A DNA stretch of 64,000 nucleotides from positions 1-64,000 of the forward strand of contig QYAI01000060.1 in NCBI GenBank assembly GCA_003988855.1. The letters run 5' to 3'. A program made the position numbers and the translations under genes. The notes under the pieces were generated by a model. That model was not told the origin of the DNA. It did no database searches and saw nothing but the letters and a program-made list of their open reading frames with translations. The DNA comes from Arachnopeziza araneosa (lineage: Eukaryota > Ascomycota > Leotiomycetes > Helotiales > Arachnopezizaceae). Shown one piece after another: positions 10,845 through 20,488 of this stretch; position 1 is the first letter of the stretch, and each line of letters starts with the position of its first letter.

Positions 10845-11911
10845 GCTTCTCGATTCCACCTCTAGGCGGGAAAACCTGCATTTCAGCCGGAAGCCCAAAT
10901 ACCGATGTTGCTGGAATTGGAGTAAGTTCATCTGCCTGAGTAACCCCCTTAGACTCAAAAATTCAAATTAACCTATCCGGCGCAGGTCCTTGTGGTTTTC
11001 GCTAGCCAGACTGTCCTTGCATTGGTACTTACCATGTGGGCTTGCATGATCCGCGATAAGGTACGAAGCCAAGCAGGGCCAAGCCAATTGATATTGTATC
11101 CTGCTTGACTGACGATATATGCAGGATGTTCAACGCTACGTGATACGGGTGCCGCCTACTATTACCGATTTTCAATGTCTGAATGGGAAGTGGATGCGTA
11201 ACAACAACATCTACGGCGATCTTTGTTCACGCTTACTCTTTATACAAGCATGGGCCTAGCCATCAGTGCTATTATCAACTACCGAATTGAGGATCTATAT
11301 CACCTAAGGTTGATATATGATAACATCACTCTCGCGGGGTAAGTATCTCTTCTGCTCCATGGTTTTCGGCTCGCTTTATGGCCATATACTCTGCTAAGCC
11401 ATCGATTTCATAGCATTTCAATATGGCCGGTTAGCATGCTTCTGAGATCACTTCAGGATTTCAAGAGCCGTCAACATGCTCGCAAACTTTCCTCGTCTCT
11501 CTTTGCTGCATTCTACTTCGTATTTTCGATACTTTTGATAGTGAGACTACGATCTTGGGATAACTACACTCCCAGGTCATTGCCACGAGTCTGGCTTTCT
11601 TCACTCTTTCTCAGCTATCCCGTACGTCGCCATTTTGGGTCCAGTGCTCGTCATTTTTATGGTTGGATCTGCATGGGCTTTGCAACAATAGTAGACAGCT
11701 TCTGTACTGTTCTTTGCTGTCCTCCAAGCTCTCTTTCTTCTCATCTCAATTGGCTCATTGCGCAGCGCTCCTCAAGATTTTATCGTCCCAGATCAGGGAG
11801 GAGACAGTCAGTTTGGTTATGGCCAGATTATGGTAATGGTTGCACTTCTAGCCATTCCATTCGAGTCATATAGGTGCTATAGAGGCGAGTTGTCCATTCT
11901 AAATTTCTGTT
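10845..11911 (+). pseudogene. Decayed multi-pass membrane protein gene
   Basis: Pieces of a fungal membrane protein can be read in order across several frames. First comes a Cys-containing segment ending PNTDVAGIG at a GTAAGT donor (~10921). Then VLVVFASQTVLALVLTMW (10987 on) precedes a second intron, and SLFTLTLYTSMGLAIS with IEDLYHLRLIYDNITLAG runs to ~11338. Then SIWPVSMLLRSLQDFKSR, a VAILGPVLVIFMVGSAW segment and a final QFGYGQIMVMVALLAIP block follow. This order matches uncharacterised fungal membrane proteins that begin C-x-PDIAGIG. No start codon is in frame. A frameshift is needed near 11205, and TAG TAG interrupts the frame near 11688. The two stops could derive from CAG by C-to-T change. 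Unrecognised introns could rescue part of it, but a working gene is unlikely. Confidence 0.5.
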
Positions 11912-12975
11912 GAAGAGTTGAGGGCTGACTGGCAGTGAAAGATTATCGGACATTTGAGGAAGAGCGTTCACTACCACAAAACTTTCAAATGAACATTCTC
12001 AGGCATCCTGAAACGGTACTATATCGACCGTAAATGCCTCAACCACCACTGTTTCAATCATTAATATTTCGACTGTCAAAGATTACCCAGTGTAGATATA
12101 AGTTAGTAAATATGAAAGAGAGATGTAAACTTGACCAAGGCTTACAGACTAAAGCCGGTGAAGACAAGGCAGCAGAGCTAAAATCGAAGAAGGAGCTATA
12201 CGTAGGAATGGGAATGAGAGTAGGAGTTGAGAACAACAATGTCAGAAATAGAGTACTCACAGAGGCTGTCAAAGTAGCGCTCAGCTCAACGAAGTACCAA
12301 ATGCTGGTAGAAGCACGATATGTAAGAGGTGGCGCACCTGGACTAGCATGTATAAGTAAACGATTGTAAGAACAAAGAGTCATTCTCTGAATATATTCTT
12401 GACCGCTTTCCTTTTGATATCTTTTGAGTGTCGATATTCATATAGAACAGATAATTTGTTTGAGAAGTAAGCCAGGAATTACTGTGGCCACGGCCATTCA
12501 AGATCTGTCTCGCTCATTGTAGAATCTAACATCCGAGTCTTCCTGTTCGAGGCTTAAAACAGCAATATATAAAACACTTCAATCACGAAAGATACTTGTT
12601 CTTTATACAAAGTGTCTTTAGCAGTTCTTGAATTTTGTTTTCGTTAAGCAAGCAAGGGGAGGACAACTCCTAGCATATTTAAATAAAACCGTGCAAGACA
12701 AAAATAAGAGACGTCTTAAAGTACCTTTAACCTAGCCCTGCTTAACAATATTGTTGACTGACTTCCCTCGCTCTGATTCTTGCTCAGACCTCTCTCCTTT
12801 TGTAGTCTCCTCTGTTGTTCGCCAGGCGTCTCTTATCCCCTTTCCTCAACTTATTATAGTATCTGAACAAGTATTCCAATCCTAGAGAAGATAAATCCCC
12901 AGGTCCGTCTTAATTAACGGTGAATTCTGGTTAGTCGCCATCTATTCCACCGAGGAATAAGCGGAAAATCGCACA
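11912..12975. other. Intergenic, no gene recognised
   Basis: ORFs of ~110 codons overlap on both strands at 12034-12383, but neither has recognisable protein features, and overlapping antisense frames of this size are expected by chance. The 3' part is probably the promoter and leader of the acetyltransferase gene starting at 12976. Confidence 0.4.
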
Positions 12976-14510
12976 ATGCGTTGCTATTTTGGAAACCCCG
13001 TCAACTCCACAATTCATTCTGACCACAATCAAAAAAACCCTCCAACATCGATCCATCCTGTGAGCAGCATGGCTCATCCATCTGAAATGCAAACTCCAGT
13101 CTTTGAGTTGTCTGACGGCAGTTCCTTGCCAAACATGACTCCTTCCATCAGCGATTCCTGCGCAGCCACTTCTGCCCAAGGCCGAACCGGACATGGTACC
13201 CCTATATTCGATTGTATGGCAAGTCTCCATGAAGTTGAGGAAGAACCTGCTATCAGCGAGGACTGTCAATCGTCCGACGCCGAAATTCAAGCTGGCCGTG
13301 CAGCTTCTGGAGCCGAAGTCGAGACTGTACTCGACGCCCTTCCCCTCCGACGTTTGGTAACTCTCAACACTTCTGCTGAACAAGTTGCAATGATTACAGT
13401 CACCGATCCTGCCAAGACTGTCACTGAGGATAAGTGCTCTGTCTGCTATGAGTCCGGATGCAATGGCCACGACAACTCCATCTCTGATAACAAATCCGAA
13501 ACCGAAACCGTCATCAAGCACGACTCCGGATGCAAAGACTCTGATGTTTCTACCTCTGTCAAATCCGAAGTCCAAGCTATCATCAAGCGTGGCCGCAGCT
13601 TGACTAACGTATTGAACAGCATCGGAGCCAAAACTCAAGCCTTCAGTCTTCCTAAGCTTGTTGGCCCACTTAAGCGGGTTTCGATCTCAGGCACTCGGAT
13701 GTTTGTCAACCAGGGCTCTGACACCTCCGCTTCTGAAGTTCGTGGCGCTTGTATTCCCAATACATCCAAGGACGAAAAACTATTGATTCTTGTCGCATCT
13801 GGTACCTCTCAGATCCCGATTCCATGGTGTTCAGAGGTTGAGAAGATGATCTCGGGTATGCAGTAAGTCGTCGCTCGCCCTTTCAACTCCGTTCTTATAA
13901 AGCTAAAGTTTCCTGACAGCTTTCGCGGCTCTACCTGTCCTCCTTTGATGGAGTACCGTATCGAATTGACAAAGTGTTTGGATGAGTTCAACGAAATTCG
14001 CATTCCTGCAGGTGGTACCATGGAGTCACTCAAGGAGGCTCGCATGGCTATCCTTAAGAAGATCATCGGCAGAATGGGCAGCGACTGCAACGTCTCGGCA
14101 CCAATCTTCATTGGCTGCGGTTTTACGCTCTTCATTGGTGATAGGGTGCTTATGAATCGAGAGTTTGTGTCACCTTCCATCTTGCTATTGTGTAGTGCTA
14201 ATAACTACATAGCGTCTCCATCTACAATAATGCGCCGGTTACTATTGGTGACCGTACCCTTATTGGTCCAGGTGCTTTGATCGCTGGCGACACTCATGTA
14301 GTTAATCCAGACACTCGATCTCAAGGTGGTTCATTTGCCAAACCCATTAGCATCGGTGATGACTGCTGGATCGGAGGTAGAGCAACAATCTTGGGTGGGG
14401 TCACTATTGGTAACGGTGCAGTAATCGCAGCTGGCGCCGTGGTAAATAAGGATGTCGCCCCAAGAACTCTCTTTGCTGGTGTTCCGGCTGTCTTCATTCG
14501 GAATATTTGA
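12976..14510 (+). CDS. Left-handed beta-helix O-acetyltransferase with long N-terminal extension
   Basis: Three exons (12976-13862, 13920-14168, 14213-14510) give 477 residues. The C-terminal ~190 residues are a maltose/galactoside-type O-acetyltransferase. A maltose-transacetylase-like cap is followed by hexapeptide repeats (IGDRTLIGPG, ISIGDDCWIGG, VTIGNGAVIAAGAVVNKDV, AGVPAVFIRN) and the catalytic His in GDTHVVNP. Such enzymes move an acetyl group from acetyl-CoA to a sugar or similar hydroxyl; the substrate here is unknown. The N-terminal ~285 residues are Ser/Thr/Asp-rich, probably disordered and without a known domain. Typical family members are ~190-240 residues, so the extension more than doubles the protein. 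A downstream ATG at 13069 could also serve as start. The second intron is short (44 bp) with a GTCACC donor, the weakest part of the model. Confidence 0.85.
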
Positions 14511-15376
14511 ATGGGCAAATCAGGGTTGCAGTGTATAGTGGCCGGATCGATTCGTTTGGCCTTTAGATATCATAAATCCCGACTGAGCTCTGTGTAAAAA
14601 GACACTAAAAATAGATAGAGTTGGTCTGACTTTGCATTTGCCGTCCACTAAATGGCAAATCAACTTTGACCTACATATATGTGATTTTCTACCATAAACA
14701 AGGCTTTGTAGATCCAAACAAAATACTGTGAATTCCTTTCAAGGACATGAAAGTCACGTCATCGAACCCAGGGCAGATGTTGCTAGCAAGCACCTCCAAG
14801 AAAGTAAAGCATGCAATAGAAAAGACTGTCACTGTGAGAGAACAGTTTCTTTATGGGACTCCTAATCAACGCAGGAGATAATCAACTTGAGCTGGTTTAA
14901 TCTTTGTCTAGAAGAAGGTCGCATGAAAATCTAAGCTGCAGAGCAATACCGGCCTCGAGTCAAATACAAATGCTGTACAGAGGGTGCAGTAATTAAGCAA
15001 ACTACTTCTTTGTCCACCATACTGCCCAGAGAGACTCGTAGATCTACAAGGATGATAAACTGCTTCTGAACTCATCCTGTAGAAGGAGCAACATCAATAC
15101 TAGAGGAAATTCCGTCCCTTAACCACCCTCCAATAGTAATATGGAACGGGGCTACATAATGTGCGATAAGATAGAATATAAAGCTCTTTCGCTTCGCGAT
15201 TCACTTGCACACATCAACCCCAGAAACTTCACGACGAGTTCCGCACAAAACAAACACTTCAATTTCAAAAAATCTTTGGCTTTCTTTTACCACCCATTGT
15301 TTACTACTTGGTCAACTAGGGATTCAATTTGCTATTCATCAATAACAATAAGATAATCGTCGCGACTTGATCAACC
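14511..15376. other. Intergenic, nothing recognised
   Basis: Only short chance ORFs are present. The region should hold the terminator of the acetyltransferase gene and the promoter of the next gene. Confidence 0.5.
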
Positions 15377-16645
15377 ATGTTTTCTATGTTGCCACCACCT
15401 CCCCCGCCCAAGGAGCAGAAATTAGGGATCTATGTTGTAGCCAATGACCTTCTTCTCGGCAACGAGAAAAAGGCCAAGGAGTTATGGTTCATGCTTTCAC
15501 GGGCTCGGGCAAGCATTCAGCTGTCTTTCATTTGCCTTGCTAACGAAATCAGCTCTACTCTTTTAAGGAAGGTATAATCACACGAGAAACTGCCACCAGA
15601 CTCGCGACCGACTATCTTTTTGAAAGTCCGCTCACCCCAGAAGATCGTGTCCACAGCCGTGCACACACTATTGAGACTATCATTCAAGAATCAAAAGATT
15701 TCTGGTGGTATGTCATGCATTGTGTTGTACAACCTATAGCTGCACAGTGGATGAGAGATGATGATGCACGATGGGCACACTACAAAAATCATAATGAACA
15801 ATCACGTCATAACTACTTTCAAACGATGATTGCAGAAACCAAGAGGAACGGCAAACGCTTCGACATTGCATTTGCAAATGGCGCTATGGACTCTATCATT
15901 GCTGTGGACTGGATGTACGTTGGTGCCGACTATACGGAGCCATCTTCCCAGTTTATCAAAGAATCCATGAAGACATACTTTGAGAAAAAACTTGTCCTGC
16001 TGGCTGAACTGTGTCATAAATGGGCCCAATGGAAGGCGTTGACGGATATGCAGAAGCCATATGCCACAGCGGAGGCTAAAGCTGAGATTGTTTGGACACA
16101 CGTAAGTAATATCTCATGATCACATTGGACAACAAGCTTAAGAAGTGTAGGTGTGTACTGGAATTAGCGAAATTGACCGCCACGAGAAAATGAGATTTAC
16201 TGATCTTCCCATTGAGAGATGGGCATGCCACAACACTTATCTCGCTGAGAGAGATATGGATATGGTGAAAGCACTAGCAGAGAAAATCCCATTGCCTGCG
16301 GGATCAATGAGAAAGCAACCTTTCACGGACGGGGTCAAACGGCGGGTAGCTGAGCAAATAAGAAGAGAGGCAGAGGCAGCTAAGCAGGAGGCTGAAGCAG
16401 CCAAGCAGGAGGCTAAAGCAGCCAAGCAGAAGACTGAAGCAGCAGAGGAGAGCGAAGAAGACACGCAAATAAAAGTGGCCACGGACCAGGCACGACTGGA
16501 CCTTCTACATGAGGCAGATGAGGTGGAGACGAAGAGAGAGCCAGGACCTGGAGAACAAGTCAAAGTAGAGAGAAAAGTAGCGCCTAGACAGAGCTTTGTC
16601 AAGAACCCGCTCAAGTCGAAGTGCATGATCGATCCTCAACTCTGA
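15377..16645 (+). CDS. Unknown protein with C-terminal Ala/Glu/Lys coiled coil
   Basis: Three exons (15377-15508, 15553-16101, 16151-16645) give 391 residues of unrecognised function. A short Pro run (residues 5-10) opens the protein. The middle part is well mixed and globular in composition (for example KDFWWYVMHCVVQP and FDIAFANGAMDSIIAVDWMY). The C-terminal third contains repeats of the type EAAKQEA (about residues 303-325), predicted to form a charged helix or coiled coil, and ends in a Lys/Glu/Pro-rich tail. The first intron (15509-15552, 44 bp) appears to use a GC donor (GCAAGC) with a GCTAAC branch and CAG acceptor. No nearby GT donor keeps the frame. The second intron (16102-16150) is canonical. 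No signal peptide or membrane segment is seen. Confidence 0.7.
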
Positions 16646-17071
16646 GGGGTGCAGCCAGGATACGATTAGAAACACAACACATTGATTCAGCAGGTTGGGG
16701 GAGGGTACTGCGAGTGGCCAAAACCAGGCTGCGGATTCTTGCATCGGCATAATCGGCTGAGCACATGATATGGCAGGCGTCTTGTAGGATAATAATGCTC
16801 CATAGAAAATCAATAGAGATAAAGCATGAAGGGGCACAAGAGTGAGAGCGTGTTGAAGGTTTGCGTGGAATATAGCCATTCTCCGCAATTCAGTGAACGT
16901 CAAGAATGGCGAGAGCAACTGACACGCAGCAATCACAGATCAAACGAACAAACTTATCAAGAACGGCGAGAGCAACCGACCGCAGAAATTCCAGCCAACA
17001 CACATTAAAATCACAACTGAGAACGTTCAAGCCGATCGAGACTGAGAATTGTACCCGCAAGATCTCAATTC
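16646..17071. other. Intergenic between converging genes, with a 24-bp direct repeat
   Basis: The genes on either side converge here. A 24-bp unit at 16900-16923 (TCAAGAATGGCGAGAGCAAC...) recurs at 16957-16980 with two C/T differences. No other structure was found. Confidence 0.5.
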
Positions 17072-18415
17072 TTACGTCTTACCACTGTCTTCTACGTTCT
17101 TTACCCTCTTCAAACCTGCCTCAGCGTTCTTTACACCCTCCTTAAATCCCAATCCTTGAGACAAACTCCTCGCCTCCTCAAATCTCCTCTTTGCTTCCTT
17201 GTAGTCTTTAGTCATCTCCGCAAGTTCTCCCAAATTATGCGTAGCGACCGCACAACCCGTGTCACACTCCTCATTCCGTTCAGGCGGTGGAATTTGCCTG
17301 GTGAGTTTGACAGCTTTCTCAGCCCATGCTTTGGCCGAGCTGATTAATAATGCTCTTGATTCAGGAGTTTGAGGATAATTTGGAGGAGGGAGTTGTTGAG
17401 CAAGGGAGATAGAGAGGTTGTTCACTATTCAAGGTTAGAATTTTATGATGCAACGAGGAGGAGCTTACTAAGCACTGCAGTATGACAACTGGCAGTAGGT
17501 GCAAGCGTGAGAGCTTGAAGAAAGAGTGGTGCAGCAAGATAATGTTGATCTCTCTCCTCGTAAAGATGGCCCAACTCTTCGAACGCAGCACCAAGCTGAT
17601 CGTCTGACATCCACTCTCCCTCCTCACCAGGTTTTAACCCTCTCTCCTCCCTACTCTTCTTCTCTTTCAATGCAGCCTCAACAGCCCACACCAATCTCTC
17701 CTCAGCCAGATCCTTCTCTAGAACATATTCATTGCTGTAGAGCTCCGCTAATTTCACAGCTACTTGAATGGTCGTGCCCAGCACCCTCGTCCTCTTCGCT
17801 TCGTTTCCTGGCTTCTTTCCCAACAGATCAATCCAAGCAAGATTATCATTCCTTACAATCTCCAAGACATCAATGGCCTTTTGATACTGCTCAATCTTCT
17901 CCATCAAGAAAGCCACCTGAATCTTGACTCCAATCATCTCTTTTGAGAATGGATCGAATCCAATCTCATCCGCAACCTCGATAGCTCTCTTGTAATATTT
18001 AATCGCCAGCTTCGGATTCAGATCCGCATTTGTGTACCACAGTGCCTTCCTCAGTTCCTTCGCTACTGGTTCGGGAAATGTGTGAAAGGCGCCGACGATA
18101 TACGTTATGTACCAATAGTTGACATAGACTAGGCAGGCTGCACCTGCAATAACACTGCGAAAACGTTAGAGGGCTCAATTGTTTGATATGAGAGACTCAC
18201 GAAGCAACACCAGCAGAGAAAGAATAAGGGTGGGCGTGATACAGCCTCCCACAACCTTTCCAGAAGGAACCCATCCGTGGTGGAGATCCTTGAGCTCGTT
18301 GCTGGCGCATCTGCTGCGAATGGAAATTCCGTGGCAATGCTTCACGTTGTCGTAAACATCGTGTTGTAGCTCTAGGAACTGGCCGCATGGCAGCTCTGAA
18401 CCTTGGTGCAAACAT
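17072..18415 (-). CDS. Mitochondrial TPR protein, Mgr3-like
   Basis: Three minus-strand exons (18415-18201, 18154-17469, 17424-17072) give 417 residues. The first ~50 residues are rich in Arg and lack acidic residues (MFAPRFRAAMRPVPRATTRC...), a good matrix-targeting presequence. A hydrophobic segment at about residues 65-95 (VIAGAACLVYVNYWY...) looks like one membrane span. The rest is tetratricopeptide-like helices: LAIKYYKRAIEVADEIG, AAFEELGHLYEERDQHYLAA, ATHNLGELAEMTKDYKEA. This order matches fungal homologues of yeast Mgr3, an inner-membrane adaptor of the i-AAA protease Yme1 that helps hand over misfolded substrates. The Mgr3 assignment is from architecture and remembered family sequence, so it is moderately sure. 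It is divergent from the MAPR gene, with 301 bp between the start codons. Confidence 0.75.
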
Positions 18416-18716
18416 ATCGGCTCCTATGTTGCCTCAACCAAACTTGATGAAGCAATTGAAGGCAGAGAAGTAAAATGCTGGCAGTTAGTGAAGCTTGACC
18501 CAAAATCTTGCCCGTAACCTCAGGCGCGACAAGGACCCCTGTCTCAACAGGCTCCGAGTGCCGCTCAAGCTCGTGCTTGCTCGACCCCACCCTAGGCTTC
18601 AAACTTACCACCCATTCACCCACCATCTCAAGCTACCTCTCTCTAAAATAACCTTGAAAACTCTACACCGTATCCCCAATCCATCCACCAATCTCCTTAC
18701 GCAGGAACACGCTACA
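18416..18716. promoter_or_regulatory. Shared divergent promoter region
   Basis: These 301 bp separate the start codons of the Mgr3-like gene (minus) and the MAPR-like gene (plus), so both promoters must lie here or overlap. The plus-strand side ends in a pyrimidine-rich leader before the ATG. No specific factor site was identified. Confidence 0.6.
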
Positions 18717-19216
18717 ATGGCAGGGAAATTCGAGCCCAAAGCCCCCGTTACACTTGCCCCACCAAAAGATGATACCATCTCCCCCGCCTTTCTGAAGAAA
18801 TGCAATGGTGAGCCAGCGGCCTCGTCGTGCCCCTCTGAGAAGCACCGACTAATCTCTTCACCTAGGTGTCGACAGTGCCCTCACCTACGTCGCCATCAAA
18901 GTACATCTCTCCCCCTCGAAACCCGGCCAACCTACTAACTCTCCTGCAGGGCGTGGTCTTCGACGTGACGGGAAACAAGGCCTACGCACCAGGAGGATCC
19001 TACGCCGTCTTCGCAGGCCACGACGCCTCGCGGGCATTGGCCCTCAGTAGCACCAAGGCGGAGGACGTCAAGCCCGATTTGACGGATCTGAGTGATACAC
19101 AGCTGGGCGTGCTCGGGGACTGGATGACATTCTTCGAGAAGAGATATAGCGTTGTAGGAAAAGTCGGCAAGAGTAGAAACGAGAGCGAGGGTCCAGGAGA
19201 CGATGTTGCTGCTTGA
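18717..19216 (+). CDS. Cytochrome b5-like heme/steroid-binding protein (MAPR family)
   Basis: Three exons (18717-18807, 18866-18900, 18950-19216) give 130 residues. The spliced core reads ALTYVAIKGVVFDVTG, then AYAPGGSYAVFAGHDASRAL, the signature of membrane-associated progesterone receptor (MAPR) proteins such as fungal Dap1. Family members bind heme through a Tyr in this region and support cytochrome P450 enzymes in sterol synthesis. This protein has no obvious N-terminal membrane anchor, unlike Dap1/PGRMC1, so it belongs to the short soluble type common in filamentous fungi; its partner is unknown. The middle exon is only 35 bp. The length and the position of the GGSY motif are normal for the family. 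Confidence 0.88.
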
Positions 19217-20179
19217 GGAGAGCACTAAAGGTAAAGAGACGAGGGATGGGGATGGATTGGGCTGGGAATGAAAGGTGGATTGGGTCTGCGTTGGAGTCAG
19301 GAGTCAGGGACAGCTATGATGAGGAAAGCAGACAACGAGATGAGAACCCCTCATAACGACAACGGAGCAAGGAACTAGTCATCCGGACCGTACGGGCAGA
19401 GAGAGTAAGTCCGTCGGGATAGATAGCAGTACCTACAATAGAACAGAATTTCTCACCTCCAATACCTGCCCTTCCGTATCCGTGTCTCGTACGGATCAGA
19501 ACTGGTCCAATCCATCCGCGCGGCGGAAGCTATGCCCTCCGTCCTACCGCCATAGGCGAAGATTCCTCCTTTCGTCCAAATTATGCCACATTTGCGTCTA
19601 ATCTAGTGCTACACCGTCCACCCACTCAGATCGTGGAACACGACCCTGCCATTGCGGAGACGCCTCCCTGTGCTACGCGGAGGTATCATCCGGTGGACGT
19701 TCAGCGAGCCGAAGGGCACCGTGAGGAATTATTTTCTCGCGGAGGAAAGGTGAGGATGAGGAAGAAGGACGAAGCTCGAGATGGATGATGGGTTTGATTT
19801 GTGATATAACTAACTGACTTGGAGATTCCATTAGGGGTAGTTGACTTTGATGCCTTGGGCTGTATAGAAGAGAGATGAAAGAGAGAGATTGTCGGATGGA
19901 TAGGAAGGGCAGACGGAGGAAAGAAACAAGAGATCCTTCAGGTTCGGACATTGGCCTCAACAATATGCTGCAAAACCAATTGCACCACCGTCTAGGTGAA
20001 AGATTACACCAACACGCCACGACGCGCTGTACAACCGCCAACCAACTGTGAAGTCAACGAACTCAGCGAAGGTACCCATAAACGACAAGACGGCAGCTTT
20101 CACCTCCACACCCATCTCGATTCCTCACGAGATTGTTTCACATGTACAAATCCTCTCTACACTGAATCACCTACCCCGT
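19217..20179. other. Intergenic, nothing recognised
   Basis: Short ORFs occur on both strands without family features. The flanking genes converge, so this holds two 3' ends. Confidence 0.5.
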
Positions 20180-20377
20180 TTATCCCGCCCTCTTCAGCAA
20201 CGCTGCTCTCATGGCATCCAAGCACGGCTGGCAAGCGACGGTCTGTACCCAAGTATTTTTGACAACTTTGACGCCGAAACATTGATGGTAGGGATCGGTC
20301 CGAGCAAAGTGGCAGTAGGAGAGGAGTTGGGAGGAGTTGTGGCCGCAGATGTATTGGAAGTCCTCATAGTCGCACAT
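20180..20377 (-). CDS. Small Cys/His-rich conserved fungal protein, 65 residues
   Basis: From the ATG at 20377 the protein is 65 residues and starts MCDYEDF. It has a regular set of potential metal ligands: C-x8-CGH, then YCHFARTDPYHQCF, and finally C-x2-C near the end (CQPC). The pattern resembles uncharacterised small fungal proteins that begin MCDY and carry a CGH motif; a zinc-bound fold is plausible. The frame is open upstream to 20488, giving a possible 102-residue form, but that part contains a good intron (GTATCT ... GCTAAT ... CGCAG ending just before CATATG). The upstream part is therefore more likely a spliced 5' leader. No signal peptide is present in the short form. Confidence 0.6.
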   Translation of the reverse strand: MCDYEDFQYICGHNSSQLLSYCHFARTDPYHQCFGVKVVKNTWVQTVACQPCLDAMRAALLKRAG

Positions 20378-20488
20378 TATTCGTGGTGTACCGTGCGTGA
20401 ACTTGGCATATGCTGCGTAACTTATGATTAGCGCTAGTTCTGTGACAAGGAGATACCTTGTGATTGCCGGCGGGACGGAACGGCTCAC

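Noticed and set aside
12034..12383. Overlapping ~110-codon ORFs on opposite strands
   Set aside because: No conserved features, no introns and mutual antisense overlap; best explained by chance.
12931..13638. A 235-codon antisense ORF opposite the acetyltransferase first exon
   Set aside because: The sense strand joins in phase to a recognisable acetyltransferase domain; the antisense frame is a codon-composition shadow.
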